The notes: generated by a model not told the origin, from the sequence alone. A stretch of DNA of 64,000 bases from Magnetococcales bacterium (GCA_015234045.1 JADFWU010000001.1:124001-188000); one strand, 5' to 3'; shown: positions 44,299 through 54,362, counted from the first letter of the stretch. Made by a program: numbers and translations.

Positions 44299-45509
44299 AA
44301 CCGTTCTCTCTCTGCATTGTCAGATTACAGCTATTTTTCAAAGGCTGTTTTGTTGGTCAATCTGGCGCGATTACACCACTGTTGCTGGCGGCTATTGCTG
44401 GCGTTGTCGGAATGATCTTACCGCTTATGCCGATTCCCATTGAGAAAAATGTACGCTACCAACTGCCGGTTGGGACTGTTATTTCATCGAATCAACTGAT
44501 GGAACAGCTATCCGTAGTGCCGGTGGTTCTGGTCGGTGAGACCCATGATCAGGTGGCGCATCACCGTGTTCAACTTGATGTGTTGAAGGGATTGCACGCG
44601 CGTGGCCAAAACATTGCCGTAGGCATGGAGATGTTCCATCGGGATCAACAATCTGTTTTAGAGGCTTGGACTGCTGGCAAGTTGAGTGAGTCGGCTTTTC
44701 TGGATCAAACCGAATGGTATTTCAACTGGGGTATGGATCCAGATCTGTACTGGCCGATTTTGCGCTGGTTGCGTGATGAAAAAATTGATCTGTTCGCACT
44801 CAATGTGCCGAGAAACAGTATTCGCACGGTAAGAATGATGGGATTGGAGGGGCTCTCCGAGTCTCAAAGAGAGTATATCCCACCGATCCAACCGGCCACA
44901 CAATCCTATCGGAACAGGTTGCATACACTGTTTGAACAGCATGCTGCCATGATGAAAATGGCACGCAGTAATGTGGTGTTTGACCGGTTTGTACTGGCGC
45001 AAACCGTGTGGGATGGTGTCATGGCTTCTGCTATTGTTGACTATCGAAAACAGCATCCTGAGTCAACTGTCATTGGGTTGGTTGGTTCGGGGCATTTGCG
45101 TTTTGCTGAAGGCATACCGCATCAGCTGAAAGGATTGGGGCAACAGGATCATAGGACGGTGTTACCATGGGGTGATGATGAGACTTGGCCAGCGCCTCAA
45201 GTCAGTGATTATATCTGGGGCGTTGTTGGTGATCTACCGTGGCCGGAACCGATACGTTTGGGAGTGGGTTTGCCTGAACAGGACGACCCGTTATCCGGCG
45301 TTGTCATTACATCGGTATCGGAAAACAGTATCGGAGAGAAATTAGGTTTGAATGCGCAGGATCGTATTATAAAAATCAATGGAATGTCAATAACAGGCCG
45401 ACACATGATGGTGCGGTTGATTCGTAGTCTGGAAGAAGATAGCGTGCTTTCCGTAACGTTCGAAAGAGAAGGTGTGCAAAACGTGAATACGCTGGAATCA
45501 ATTCGGTAG
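44295..45509 (+). CDS. ChaN-like haem-binding domain with C-terminal PDZ
   Basis: A 404-aa protein starting at GTG 44295, which overlaps the upstream stop. A signal-anchor helix (LLLAAIAGVVGMILPLMPIP) leads to a periplasmic ChaN/DUF399 domain: PVVLVGETHDQVAHH, GMEMFHRDQQSVLEAW, and VGLVGSGHLRFAEGIP. ChaN-like lipoproteins bind haem or iron. Residues about 310-404 form a PDZ domain (GVVITSVSENSIGEKLG, LNAQDRIIKINGMSI). ChaN-PDZ fusions may act as periplasmic peptide or stress sensors; no lipobox is seen. Confidence 0.8.
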   Translation: MKPFSLCIVRLQLFFKGCFVGQSGAITPLLLAAIAGVVGMILPLMPIPIEKNVRYQLPVGTVISSNQLMEQLSVVPVVLVGETHDQVAHHRVQLDVLKGLHARGQNIAVGMEMFHRDQQSVLEAWTAGKLSESAFLDQTEWYFNWGMDPDLYWPILRWLRDEKIDLFALNVPRNSIRTVRMMGLEGLSESQREYIPPIQPATQSYRNRLHTLFEQHAAMMKMARSNVVFDRFVLAQTVWDGVMASAIVDYRKQHPESTVIGLVGSGHLRFAEGIPHQLKGLGQQDHRTVLPWGDDETWPAPQVSDYIWGVVGDLPWPEPIRLGVGLPEQDDPLSGVVITSVSENSIGEKLGLNAQDRIIKINGMSITGRHMMVRLIRSLEEDSVLSVTFEREGVQNVNTLESIR

Positions 45510-45720
45510 AAATGTTGCGCTGGCGGAGGAGGGGTGTATTATTGGAATAATCTGATTTATTGTTACATTATCCACCATGAAAACGGTATGGCAAATTTCA
45601 TGAACAATTGAAGAAAATTGTCTTTCTTTCTTCTATTAATCGCATTTCAATGAAAATGTTGGACTCAGTGTTAAGTGGTTTCTTACCAGGCAATAAATAA
45701 GAGATCACAGGGGAGAGTAC

Positions 45721-47571
45721 ATGAAACGCTGGCTGATGTTATTTGTCTCAGTCATCTCTGTACTGATAGGGATCTATCCGGTTATCAGTAGCAGTCAGGC
45801 GCAGACAAATGAGGATGTAAATAATCCTTATCGTTCCAGCCATGCGTTGATTATTGGCGGGTCCAGCTATGGTGCTGGCTGGCCTACGTCCATACGATTT
45901 CGGCGAAAAATGCAGAAGTTAGGCTGGTTCCTCCATGAACAGGGATTTCGAGTCACTACTATAGAAGAACCTGTTTCTGATAATTTTGTTGAAGCATTTC
46001 ACTCCTTTTTCAAAACCTTTTCCAGTCATCCTGACCACCAGATATTGATCTATTTCGGTGGTCATAGTGTGGTGTTGCCAGATCGTGAAGAGAGTTATCT
46101 GGTGCCCATGGATGCGCCTCCACCAGATGTTGACCGTGACACTTTTTTAAAAAAAGCGTTACCGTTTTCCAAGTTGTTCGAGTGGAGTCGTAAACTGTCT
46201 GCACGCCATGTATTGTTTGTTGTAGAGGGTCCTGTTTTTCATGAGATTTTCCGTCGTGAACAGGGGGATCAACGTTCTCATGCGCTTGGTAGTGAATCCA
46301 TGAATGCCAGTCGTGAGGTGCTTTCGCGTTTGCCAGCATTTCGGACAGAGGGAAAGCCTTTTTTAGCGGATGGATTGGTACAAGGATTAGCCGGCGGTCG
46401 TGCAGACCAGAATGGCGATGGTTATATTACCGGCGCGGAGTTGGCTTGGTATCTCAGGCAGGATCTCGGCGGTGGTTTTCCTGTCAATTATGGCCGTCTC
46501 GGAGTGGATGGCGCTTTTCCAGGGCAGTGGTTGTTCACGGTTAAAGGACCCTATGCACCCGCTGTTCAACAAACTGTAGCCGTGGTAGCAGAACAACAAA
46601 CCGTTGCCCAAATAGTGCCTGAACCAACTCAGCAACAGCACCCTCTCAAGTCAACACGACCGACACCTCAACGTGTCCAGAATAACAAACCCGTTCAGGG
46701 AGGTTCCAATTCGCTGTTGGCTTCCGTACATAAAGAGGTGAGCAAAGTCCAATCCATCGCTCCTTCTCAAATGACTCAACAGGAAACAGAGCACGCTTCA
46801 AAAGTGACTCAACAGGAAACAGAGCACGCTTCAAAAGTGACTCAACAGGAAATAGAGCGCTCTTCAGCACCCAAAGTTTGGAAAGAAGCACTTACGCAGA
46901 TGAGCTTCAGTTTTGCTCCTGGTGGATGTTTCTTCGTTGGTAGTCCTGTTACGGAAGTGGGCCGGGATAAAGACGAATATATTAAAGAGGTGTGTGTTGA
47001 TCCATTTTGGATTGCACAACATGAGGTGACACAGGGGCAATGGAATCATTTCATGTCTGGCGACCCTTCGCGCTTGAAACTGGGGCCACAGTGGCCGGTT
47101 GATGGTGTCAGTTGGTTTCAGGCTAAGAAATTCATTGAGCTGATGAATGATAAAACAGGTGGTGGATTTCGGCTACCAACAGAGGCCGAATGGGCGTATG
47201 CCTGTCGTCTGGGACAACAGGAGCAACGCTATGCAGGTAGTAATACTGTAAGCCAAATTGCATGGTACGGAAAAAACAGTGCGTCAGGTCCTAAAAAGGT
47301 TGGCCGGAAACAGCCTAATGGTTTGGGATTGTTTGATATGAGTGGCAATGTCTGGGAGTGGGTTGAAGACCACTATCAGAGTGATTATTTCAAAACTGCA
47401 CCGAAACATAATCCTGTTAATTTAAGTATCACTCATCGTTCAAAACGGGCTTTGCGCGGTGGCGCTTATAACAGCAAGGAAAAACATTTGCGTTGTGCAA
47501 ACCGTTTCCCTTATCCACCGGAAAAATCATTAAATAGCATTGGATTTAGGTTGGCTCGGACAGTGCGATAA
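45721..47571 (+). CDS. Secreted pseudo-caspase / EF-hand / FGE-sulfatase fusion
   Basis: A 616-aa exported protein (signal peptide to about residue 28). Residues 40-275 have a caspase-like (C14) fold: HALIIGGSSYGAGWPTSIRF, ILIYFGGHSVV with His115. The Cys position, expected after the LFVV strand (D-x-C in caspases), reads VVEGPVFHE, so catalysis is unlikely. An EF-hand-like loop follows (DQNGDGYITGAE, 229-240). After a Gln/Pro-rich linker with three 11-residue repeats (352-384) comes an FGE-sulfatase/SUMF1 domain (EVTQGQWNHFM, RLPTEAEWAYACR, GLGLFDMSGNVWEWVED, RGGAYNSK). AGGGGAG precedes ATG 45721. Confidence 0.78.
   Translation: MKRWLMLFVSVISVLIGIYPVISSSQAQTNEDVNNPYRSSHALIIGGSSYGAGWPTSIRFRRKMQKLGWFLHEQGFRVTTIEEPVSDNFVEAFHSFFKTFSSHPDHQILIYFGGHSVVLPDREESYLVPMDAPPPDVDRDTFLKKALPFSKLFEWSRKLSARHVLFVVEGPVFHEIFRREQGDQRSHALGSESMNASREVLSRLPAFRTEGKPFLADGLVQGLAGGRADQNGDGYITGAELAWYLRQDLGGGFPVNYGRLGVDGAFPGQWLFTVKGPYAPAVQQTVAVVAEQQTVAQIVPEPTQQQHPLKSTRPTPQRVQNNKPVQGGSNSLLASVHKEVSKVQSIAPSQMTQQETEHASKVTQQETEHASKVTQQEIERSSAPKVWKEALTQMSFSFAPGGCFFVGSPVTEVGRDKDEYIKEVCVDPFWIAQHEVTQGQWNHFMSGDPSRLKLGPQWPVDGVSWFQAKKFIELMNDKTGGGFRLPTEAEWAYACRLGQQEQRYAGSNTVSQIAWYGKNSASGPKKVGRKQPNGLGLFDMSGNVWEWVEDHYQSDYFKTAPKHNPVNLSITHRSKRALRGGAYNSKEKHLRCANRFPYPPEKSLNSIGFRLARTVR
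46771..46869. repeat. 33-bp tandem repeat (three units) within the fusion gene
   Basis: Units at 46771-46803, 46804-46836 and 46837-46869 start [AG]TGACTCAACAGGAAA and encode TQQETEHASKV; the third has diverged. Confidence 0.9.
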
Positions 47572-47578
47572 ATGGTCA

Positions 47579-48169
47579 TCATTTGAGTGGACGTTGGATG
47601 CTCAGAATAATCCTGGCAGGGTGGTCGTCATTGATTTGCCAGAGCAGGCCCCGCTCTTTTAGTCTGGGAAATAATAACTGGGGCATGCGGGCAAGATGCG
47701 CTGTCAGTTCTTCACCGGGTTTGAGAAATGTACAGGCTTCCAAGATACGTACCATAGGTTGTGGTGGTGGCAGGTCAATCAGATCCAGAAAACCATGACA
47801 GGGGCGTTGGTCCGAAAGATCAGCTGAATGTCTGCCTTTGGGTAATCGTTTGGCAATGGGGCTGTGTTGGTGAATAAAACCACTGTGAAACAGCGTTTCT
47901 TCCTTTAAAATGAGTATTGCAAAGCCACGGTCTGTCATTACACGATACAGTGGGAACGGTTCAAAAGGGGTAAGCAGTTCTAACACGCCATCTTCCGGCA
48001 AACGATTGATCAGTGACATGATGGAGGCGAAGGGGTCTTGTCCTGTTTCCAGAATCGGACGACTATCCAGAAATAGGCGTTTTTGCACATCTATACTGTT
48101 TATAAAGGCATGCCATGTGTTGGCATCCAGATATGTTGGCTTATCTACAATCAATTGAGTCATGAGCAT
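47579..48169 (-). CDS. Tandem DUF2249-domain protein
   Basis: A 196-aa cytoplasmic protein with two DUF2249-like units. The first spans about residues 34-90: LDSRPILETGQDPFASIMSL, then DGVLELLTPFEPFPLYRVM. The second spans about 125-185: FLDLIDLPPPQPMVRILEAC, then PGEELTAHLARMPQLLFPRL. DUF2249 belongs to the TusA-like superfamily and often appears in nitrogen-oxide or redox loci. ATG 48163 is an equal start candidate. It converges with the fusion gene (7 bp apart). Confidence 0.75.
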   Translation of the reverse strand: MLMTQLIVDKPTYLDANTWHAFINSIDVQKRLFLDSRPILETGQDPFASIMSLINRLPEDGVLELLTPFEPFPLYRVMTDRGFAILILKEETLFHSGFIHQHSPIAKRLPKGRHSADLSDQRPCHGFLDLIDLPPPQPMVRILEACTFLKPGEELTAHLARMPQLLFPRLKERGLLWQINDDHPARIILSIQRPLK

Positions 48170-48223
48170 AGAATATCATTATTATCTTTTTTTTGAAAAA
48201 AAATTGGGTGAGGCCGGCAGCCT

Positions 48224-48928
48224 ATGTCACAGTTAAATAAAGCGGTAAACAAAACAGTAAATAAAACCGCGCGTGCGGATCCTTTTGCGGCATTTATGAA
48301 GCTTAAGGGCAAGCCGTGTTTGATGATTGGTGGACAGGGTGAGGCAGCGGATAAAATCCAGGTGCTCTTACGGGCTGGTGCGGAAGTTACACTGGTTGCC
48401 GAAACAATGAGTTCAGAGATGTCACAGGTTCTAAAAGAACATCCGGTAAATTGGCAACAAGTACCCTTTGCTCCACACCATCTGGATGGGGTTTGGTTGG
48501 TGGTCAGCACATTGACCGATGTTGTGCAGAATCGGACGCTGTTTGAGTTGGCCAGTGAACGTCAGATTTGGCTCAATGTGGTGGATCAACCTAAGAACTG
48601 CACCATTATTTGGCCAGCATTGGTGCATCGTTCTCCGATCACCGTTGCCATTTCAACAGGCGGTGCAAGTCCCGCTTTGGCGGGATATCTACGCGCGTTA
48701 ATCGAAAACCTTATTCCTCCTTCAATGGGTGAGTTGGCTTATTGGCTCTCTGGTTGGCGGCGGCGTGTTGGGCCGAAATTGCCGGACCTGGCAGCGCGTG
48801 GTCAATTTTGGCGCGTGTTGTTTGAAAAAGGTCTACCGGATTGCTTCCTGAACGGTGATGTGAAAAATGCAGAGAAAATGATACGAAAACAGGCGGATAT
48901 CTGGTCGGTTAAACTGGATGATTCATAA
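48224..48928 (+). CDS. Precorrin-2 dehydrogenase / sirohydrochlorin ferrochelatase (CysG N-terminal type)
   Basis: A 234-aa NAD-dependent enzyme of siroheme synthesis. LKGKPCLMIGGQGEAADKI is the Rossmann loop, AGAEVTLVAETMS follows, and NVVDQPKNCTIIWPALVHRS with VAISTGGASPALAGYLR are the CysG/Met8 signatures. GAGG stands 10 nt before ATG 48224. The N-terminus of about 20 residues is unusually basic and Asn-rich. No methyltransferase domain is fused, so this is a SirC-like single-domain form. Confidence 0.88.
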   Translation: MSQLNKAVNKTVNKTARADPFAAFMKLKGKPCLMIGGQGEAADKIQVLLRAGAEVTLVAETMSSEMSQVLKEHPVNWQQVPFAPHHLDGVWLVVSTLTDVVQNRTLFELASERQIWLNVVDQPKNCTIIWPALVHRSPITVAISTGGASPALAGYLRALIENLIPPSMGELAYWLSGWRRRVGPKLPDLAARGQFWRVLFEKGLPDCFLNGDVKNAEKMIRKQADIWSVKLDDS

Positions 48929-48971
48929 TACCTCATTGACATGGTCGCACTTTAGATCATGGAGTGTTGAA

Positions 48972-49000
48972 TTGACCTCAATTTTTAGTATGATTATATT
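48972..49000 (+). promoter_or_regulatory. Promoter upstream of the first HPt gene
   Basis: TTGACC (48972-48977), 17-bp spacer, TATATT (48995-49000), 77 bp before ATG 49077. Confidence 0.65.
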
Positions 49001-49076
49001 CACAGGTAGATATAAATAGAAAATATGCCTGGATTAATGTTCGTTTGTTAACGTCGTCTGATAGCTGGAGATCGCC

Positions 49077-49469
49077 ATGACTGAATCGAGCACTCTGTTT
49101 TCCGAACAGTCGCCAATTCTGGATCAGGACCGGCTGACTGAACTATTGGAAGAGGTTGGAGACGAGGAGACGTTGGCGGCAATTTTTTCACTGTTTTTAG
49201 CGAAGCTTGCAGAGCGCGTCAGTGAGATTAAAAAGGCACTGACAGATCAAAATGCCGAAGCGCTGCAAACAACAGCCCACACGTTGAAAGGGGCTTGTCA
49301 AAATATCGGAGCAACCCGAATGGCTGAAGGGTGTCTGAGTTTGGAAATGGCCGGGCGGAATAGTAGTATTCCCAGTCATCCTAACTTGATGGAACAGCTT
49401 TCCAATGAATCGAATGTCTTGGATTCGGTTCTGGAAGCTCAGATAGAAAAGCTGGAAGCAGTTGGTTAG
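49077..49469 (+). CDS. Stand-alone HPt phosphotransfer protein 1
   Basis: A 130-aa helical protein. The phospho-accepting His68 lies in TTAHTLKGACQNIGATRM, the full HPt consensus. Helices are acidic with LEEVGDEETLAAIFSLFLAK before the site. It has no other domain. It starts a plus-strand unit of HPt-HPt-REC/GGDEF, with GGAG 6 nt before the ATG. It may take phosphate from the REC of the hybrid kinase at 52233-54362. Confidence 0.85.
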   Translation: MTESSTLFSEQSPILDQDRLTELLEEVGDEETLAAIFSLFLAKLAERVSEIKKALTDQNAEALQTTAHTLKGACQNIGATRMAEGCLSLEMAGRNSSIPSHPNLMEQLSNESNVLDSVLEAQIEKLEAVG

Positions 49470-49616
49470 TTGATGCGTGTAATTTAGTTGTTGGCTTTGA
49501 TTGATTTATTACCCAAACTGTTGTTACTTCGGGTAACCCCATGCTATTACCTGAAAAAATGATTGTTTGGCTGTCGTTATAAATGATCCCGAAGGGATCT
49601 TTCTGGGGGAAACTTC

Positions 49617-49928
49617 ATGAGTGCTGAAACTGGTCCGATAGTGGTACATCCCGACCCGGATCTTGAGGATATCATTCCTGGCTATCTGGATAATCGTCGT
49701 AATGAATTGCCTGCCTTGAAAACGGCTTTGGCTGATAACGATTTCGAAACATTGAAAATCCTGGGACATCGTATGAAAGGTTCCGGGGCTGGATATGGTT
49801 TTGATGGTATTACTGATATCGGCTTTATCATTGAGATGGGTGCGCGGGACGAAAATAGTGAGGCCATTGCTTCGGGTATTGAGCAATTGCTTTCCTATCT
49901 GGAACGGGTTGAAGTGGTTTATGAGTAG
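49617..49928 (+). CDS. Stand-alone HPt phosphotransfer protein 2
   Basis: A 103-aa protein with His51 in LGHRMKGSGAGYGFDG, the shorter HPt variant seen in DUF-like HPt proteins. The N-terminus (PDLEDIIPGYLDNRRNELPA) gives the first two helices. GGGGG stands about 7 nt before ATG 49617. It differs clearly from HPt 1 (HxLKG against HRMKG), so the two may serve different regulators. Confidence 0.82.
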   Translation: MSAETGPIVVHPDPDLEDIIPGYLDNRRNELPALKTALADNDFETLKILGHRMKGSGAGYGFDGITDIGFIIEMGARDENSEAIASGIEQLLSYLERVEVVYE

Positions 49929-49998
49929 CAGTAGATCCGCTGATGTGGTGATCTTTCGGGCTACATTTTTACTTTGAGATTGATATAGGCTTTTCCTT

Positions 49999-51735
49999 AT
50001 GGCGAGTGCCATGTCCGGTTATGATAGCCCGCATATTTTAATTATTGATGACTCGCCTGATGATCGTCTGTTGCTTCGGACTATTCTGACGAAATCGGGT
50101 TATAAGAATCTTCGCATGGCAGAGTCTGCCAAAGCGGCTTTTCGAATAATGGGTATTGAGGGAAATGATCCCACAGAAGCCAGAGTGGATATTATCCTTC
50201 TGGATGTCATGATGCCCGCAATGGATGGTCTTGAAGCGCTGGAGAAAATTAAATCCACGCCTTCAGTATGTGATATTCCTGTGGTAATGGTCACGGGAAA
50301 CACCAGAGTAAAAGATCTTGCCGCGGCTTTTTCTTTGGGGGCTATGGACTATATCAATAAGCCCTATAACAAGATGGAGTTGCTGGCGCGGATCAGTGCT
50401 GTTGTCTCTGTCCAGAGGGCTGGAAGGCAGGTTAAAGCCAGTGAGCAGCGACTCCGTGATTTGACCTCAGCACTGGCCGAAGGGCTAATGAGCACGGACA
50501 AAGAGGGCAATATTCTTTTTCTTAATCCGGCTGGTGAAACGTTGCTTGGATGGCAAGAGTCTGACGTTGTAGGCAAACAGATTGTTGATCTGTTATGTAT
50601 CCGCAATGAAGGCCATCTTGATATGCGTTGTGCGTTTCTAGAACAGATCCTTTCTCATTCCATATCCCAGTTGACTGGTGAAGTCACTTTTACCAGAAAA
50701 GACAAATCCCGATTTCCTGTTTCATATACTGCTGCAAGCATGATGAATGAAAATGAGGTCATAGGCAGTGTGATCTCATTCAAGGATGTTACGCACAGGA
50801 AAAAAGCCGAGGCGCGTTTGCGTTTGGCTGCCAGTGTCATGGATAACAGTCAGGAAGGGATCATGATTGTCTCTCCTGATGCAAAGATCCAAGAGGTGAA
50901 CCCTGCTTTTTCTGTGATTACTGGTTATAGCCGTGAAGAGGCGTTGGGTAATAACCCGAGCATGCTGAAATCCGGTCGTCATGACGCGACCTTTTTTAAT
51001 GAATTGTGGAACACTCTGGTGGTGGATGATTGTTGGAAAGGTGAGATCTGGAACCGCCGTAAATGTGGCGAAGTCTATCCTCAATGGCTGAGTATCTCAA
51101 CCATCCGTGATGATCGGGATCGCATCACCCATTATGTTGGGCTTTTCTCTGATATCACTGCTCGCAAAGAGGCTGAACAACGGCTGACACATCAAGCCTA
51201 TCATGATTTACTGACTGGTTTGCCCAACCGTATGCTGTTACAGGATCGTTTGCGAAAGGCGATTGACCAAGCCACACGAAAAAGCAGTTATGTCGGCATT
51301 TTATATATGGATTTGGACCGATTCAAGCCCATCAATGACACGTTAGGTCATGAGGCGGGTGATTCGGTACTGCGGATTATTTCCGAACGTTTGAAAAAAC
51401 TGGTTCGCGCCAGTGATACTGCTGCACGGGTAGGTGGTGACGAATTTGTTGTGGTATTGGACGAGGTAAGCGGTGCTGAAGATGTAACGCCAGTAGCTGA
51501 TAAGATTATCCAGTCAATTTCCCAGGAAATTCATCTGGATGATGGAGAAATCTGTTCTGTTGGCACCAGTGTGGGCATGGTACTGTTTCCAAAGGATGGC
51601 GACGATCCTGATTTATTACTCAAACGTGCTGATGAAGCGATGTATGCAGCAAAACGTGCTGGCCGACAGTGTTGGCGTTGGTGGAGTGAAGAGTTGTCCA
51701 ATATTAAAGAAGGGTCTGGAGGGGCGCGTTCGTGA
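49999..51735 (+). CDS. REC-PAS-PAS-GGDEF diguanylate cyclase
   Basis: A 578-aa cytoplasmic response regulator. REC has ILIIDDSPDDRLLL and ILLDVMMPAMDG (D69). Two PAS domains follow (about 150-275, 275-400: GNILFLNPAGETLLGWQESD; IQEVNPAFSVITGYSREEAL). GGDEF starts at 479 (ARVGGDEFVVVLDE) with an intact A-site and the inhibitory RxxD (RASD) five residues before. So it should make c-di-GMP under feedback. No EAL domain. ATG 50011 is an alternative start. The dtd GTG overlaps its stop. Confidence 0.92.
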   Translation: MASAMSGYDSPHILIIDDSPDDRLLLRTILTKSGYKNLRMAESAKAAFRIMGIEGNDPTEARVDIILLDVMMPAMDGLEALEKIKSTPSVCDIPVVMVTGNTRVKDLAAAFSLGAMDYINKPYNKMELLARISAVVSVQRAGRQVKASEQRLRDLTSALAEGLMSTDKEGNILFLNPAGETLLGWQESDVVGKQIVDLLCIRNEGHLDMRCAFLEQILSHSISQLTGEVTFTRKDKSRFPVSYTAASMMNENEVIGSVISFKDVTHRKKAEARLRLAASVMDNSQEGIMIVSPDAKIQEVNPAFSVITGYSREEALGNNPSMLKSGRHDATFFNELWNTLVVDDCWKGEIWNRRKCGEVYPQWLSISTIRDDRDRITHYVGLFSDITARKEAEQRLTHQAYHDLLTGLPNRMLLQDRLRKAIDQATRKSSYVGILYMDLDRFKPINDTLGHEAGDSVLRIISERLKKLVRASDTAARVGGDEFVVVLDEVSGAEDVTPVADKIIQSISQEIHLDDGEICSVGTSVGMVLFPKDGDDPDLLLKRADEAMYAAKRAGRQCWRWWSEELSNIKEGSGGARS

Positions 51736-52187
51736 GGGCCGTTGTCCAAAGGGTGCTTGAAGCATCGGTGATGGTGGATGGTGTAAGTGTCGGCCAGATT
51801 GATAAAGGGTGTCTTGTTTTTTTGGCCATTGAAAAGGGTGATGGAGATGACCAGTTGGATAAGATGGTCAGAAAAGTGGCCCGTCTGCGGATCTTTCCCG
51901 ATGATGCTGGTAGGATGAATCTATCTGTCAAAGAAGCGGGTGGTGCGTTGCTGGTTGTGTCTCAATTCACTTTGGCTGCGGATATGAAAAAAGGCTATCG
52001 CCCTTCATTTGGTAAGGCAGAACAGCCTGAATTGGCTGAAGAAATGGTTAAGCGTTTTTGCACTATCATCACCGATGAAGAGGGTATTGTTGTTGAACAG
52101 GGTCAGTTTGGTGCTGACATGAAAGTACATCTGGTCAATGATGGGCCTGTGACCATATGGTTGGATTTTCCACCGATTTCTGCATGA
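51732..52187 (+). CDS. dtd: D-aminoacyl-tRNA deacylase
   Basis: A 151-aa protein removing D-amino acids from tRNA. The start RAVVQRVLEASVMVDG and the active segment VVSQFTLAADMKKGYRPSF are typical, as is VNDGPVTIWLD at the end. GTG at 51732 overlaps the cyclase stop by 4 bp, an unusual partner. It ends 45 bp from the convergent kinase. Confidence 0.95.
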   Translation: MRAVVQRVLEASVMVDGVSVGQIDKGCLVFLAIEKGDGDDQLDKMVRKVARLRIFPDDAGRMNLSVKEAGGALLVVSQFTLAADMKKGYRPSFGKAEQPELAEEMVKRFCTIITDEEGIVVEQGQFGADMKVHLVNDGPVTIWLDFPPISA

Positions 52188-52232
52188 TTTTCATTTCCTT
52201 ATAGAAATATTCCTCTGTGAGTTTGTTTCCGC

Positions 52233-54362
52233 TCATATCTTATTCTGTCCAATCTGGGCACTGATTCTCTGAATTTCTTCAATGAGGTGTTTTTTCTTGA
52301 TGGGTTTGACCAGATGAGCATCGCATCCGACAGCTAGGCTTTTGCGTTTTTCTGATGCAAGGGCGTGAGCGCTCAGGGCGATGATAGGCAGTGGGGGGTG
52401 TCCCAGTTTTTTTTCCCAGGCACGGATCTTTCTTGTCGCCGAATAGCCATCCATGACAGGCATCTGAATATCCATAAGTACCAGGTCAATGCCGCCTTTT
52501 TTGATGCGTTCGACTGCTTCCAGGCCATTGACGACACCCTCCAATTGCCAGGGTGTTTTCTTGAGGTACGTTTGAATGAGAATTTGGTTGTCCTCTGAAT
52601 CTTCTACAAGGAGAATATTCATGGGTAAAAGGGCAAGGGATTGTGACAGGGGATTATCATGCGGTGAGGATGCTGGGGTTTCGGTAGGGGGTAGTGGGAG
52701 AGTGATATGGAAGGTTGAGCCTTGATTTAGCGTACTCTCTACGCTGATGGAGCCGTCCATCATTTCCACCAGATTATGTGAAATAGCCAATCCCAAGCCC
52801 GTACCGCCGTAACGTCGTGAAATACTGGAATCCGCCTGGGTAAATTTGTCGAAGACCTGCGCCAGATGTTCCGGAGCAATTCCCACACCGGTATCAGTGA
52901 TTGAGAGATTAAATTGTTTGGTCGAATGGTCATAGTGCACATTAAAGGTAATTTGGCCCTTATCGGTAAATTTAACCGCATTGGTCAATAGGTTCATCAA
53001 AATCTGTCGTAGGCGCCCTTCGTCACCCATCACCCAAGGGGGAAGGTGTGTCATCTTATTGTAGGTGAAGACCAATCCCTTCTCTTCTGCTTGGATTCTC
53101 ATAATATTGATGATTAAAGAAAACAGGGCTCCGGGTTGGAGTGGTCGTTGCTCCAATTGGACTGCGCCAGCCTCTATCTTGGAAAGGTCGAGTATATCAT
53201 TGATCAAAGTGATAAGGTGGTCGCCGGCCTTGTTGACCATGGACAGCTGATCCCGTTGTTCATCGGTCAAGATGCTTTCTTGTAAAACATCGCTCATGCC
53301 AAGGAGTACGTTAAGGGGAGTTCGGATCTCGTGACTCATTACGGCCAGGAATTCACTTTTTGCCTGATTGGCTTTACGGACTTCTTCAATGGCTTTAGTC
53401 TGAGCTGCTTGTGCTTTCTCCTTAGCTACCCTGTCCTGACGGGCTGTGATGATCTGGGCGCAGGCTGATACCACTGGTGTGATGGTTTTTAGTAGTGTTT
53501 CATCATAGCCACCGGCACGATTGGCCAAGCCGATTTCTCCGACCAATAGGTCGCCATATTTGACAGGGATGCCCAGGAAAGCGTGGAGTTTCGGGTGTCC
53601 CAATGGTGTACCTTTGCTGCGTGGATCTTGTTCTGGATTGTTGGCAATAACTGGTTTTCCGCTGGTGATAACATGGCCGATGAGGTTATTCAGATTGGTG
53701 AAAATCAACCCTTTGGTTTGGCTCTCATTGTAGATACGTCTTGTCTCTTCATTCCAAGAGACATTGGAAAAAGCATGTAATTTCAGAAATGGTTTGTCCT
53801 GGTCATCTTTTAAGACATCGCCGATGAAACCATATTCGCTTTCGGTGAGGGTCAGAATATCCCTGAGAAGCGCATCGAACATTGCTAATGGATTGGATTC
53901 GCGGATGAAATGCTCACGCAACCTGTCGATACATTCAATGATATTGGTTTTTTCCTGCAAGGATTTGATGATTTCTTGACGTTCAATGGCGTAATGGATG
54001 GCTCGAGAGAGTGTCAAGGAGGTGAGTTCATTCTTGGAGATATAATCCTGGGCACCTTCTGTGATTGCGTTAAGACTTACGGATTTGTCCGTATGGCCTG
54101 TCAAAACCACGATTGGCACTTTAGGCAGCCATTGATGGATATGGCGAATGGTTTCCAGTCCATGACTGTCAGGAAGGGTGAGGTCCAGCAGTATGACATC
54201 CCAGTGGGAAGGGCTTGACAGAGCCTGTTCAACCTCAGCCAAGCTCTCGAACATATCCAGGGAAGCAACTTTTTGGTCGCTCTGTTGAAGAACCTCACGG
54301 ATCAAGCGGGCATCTCCTGGATTGTCTTCTACCAGCAGAATATGTCGTGCTTGGCTATTCAC
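52233..54362 (-). CDS. REC-GAF-HisKA-HATPase-REC hybrid kinase
   Basis: A 709-aa cytoplasmic protein. The first receiver is [14 protein letters not shown]...[13 protein letters not shown] (D60). A GAF domain covers about 150-305 ([31 protein letters not shown]). HisKA has [17 protein letters not shown] (H344). HATPase shows [12 protein letters not shown] and [15 protein letters not shown]. The C-terminal receiver has [13 protein letters not shown] and [16 protein letters not shown] (D631) and no HPt. GTG 54362 with GAGG 9 nt upstream overlaps the REC gene by 8 bp. Confidence 0.92.
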   Translation of the reverse strand: MNSQARHILLVEDNPGDARLIREVLQQSDQKVASLDMFESLAEVEQALSSPSHWDVILLDLTLPDSHGLETIRHIHQWLPKVPIVVLTGHTDKSVSLNAITEGAQDYISKNELTSLTLSRAIHYAIERQEIIKSLQEKTNIIECIDRLREHFIRESNPLAMFDALLRDILTLTESEYGFIGDVLKDDQDKPFLKLHAFSNVSWNEETRRIYNESQTKGLIFTNLNNLIGHVITSGKPVIANNPEQDPRSKGTPLGHPKLHAFLGIPVKYGDLLVGEIGLANRAGGYDETLLKTITPVVSACAQIITARQDRVAKEKAQAAQTKAIEEVRKANQAKSEFLAVMSHEIRTPLNVLLGMSDVLQESILTDEQRDQLSMVNKAGDHLITLINDILDLSKIEAGAVQLEQRPLQPGALFSLIINIMRIQAEEKGLVFTYNKMTHLPPWVMGDEGRLRQILMNLLTNAVKFTDKGQITFNVHYDHSTKQFNLSITDTGVGIAPEHLAQVFDKFTQADSSISRRYGGTGLGLAISHNLVEMMDGSISVESTLNQGSTFHITLPLPPTETPASSPHDNPLSQSLALLPMNILLVEDSEDNQILIQTYLKKTPWQLEGVVNGLEAVERIKKGGIDLVLMDIQMPVMDGYSATRKIRAWEKKLGHPPLPIIALSAHALASEKRKSLAVGCDAHLVKPIKKKHLIEEIQRISAQIGQNKI

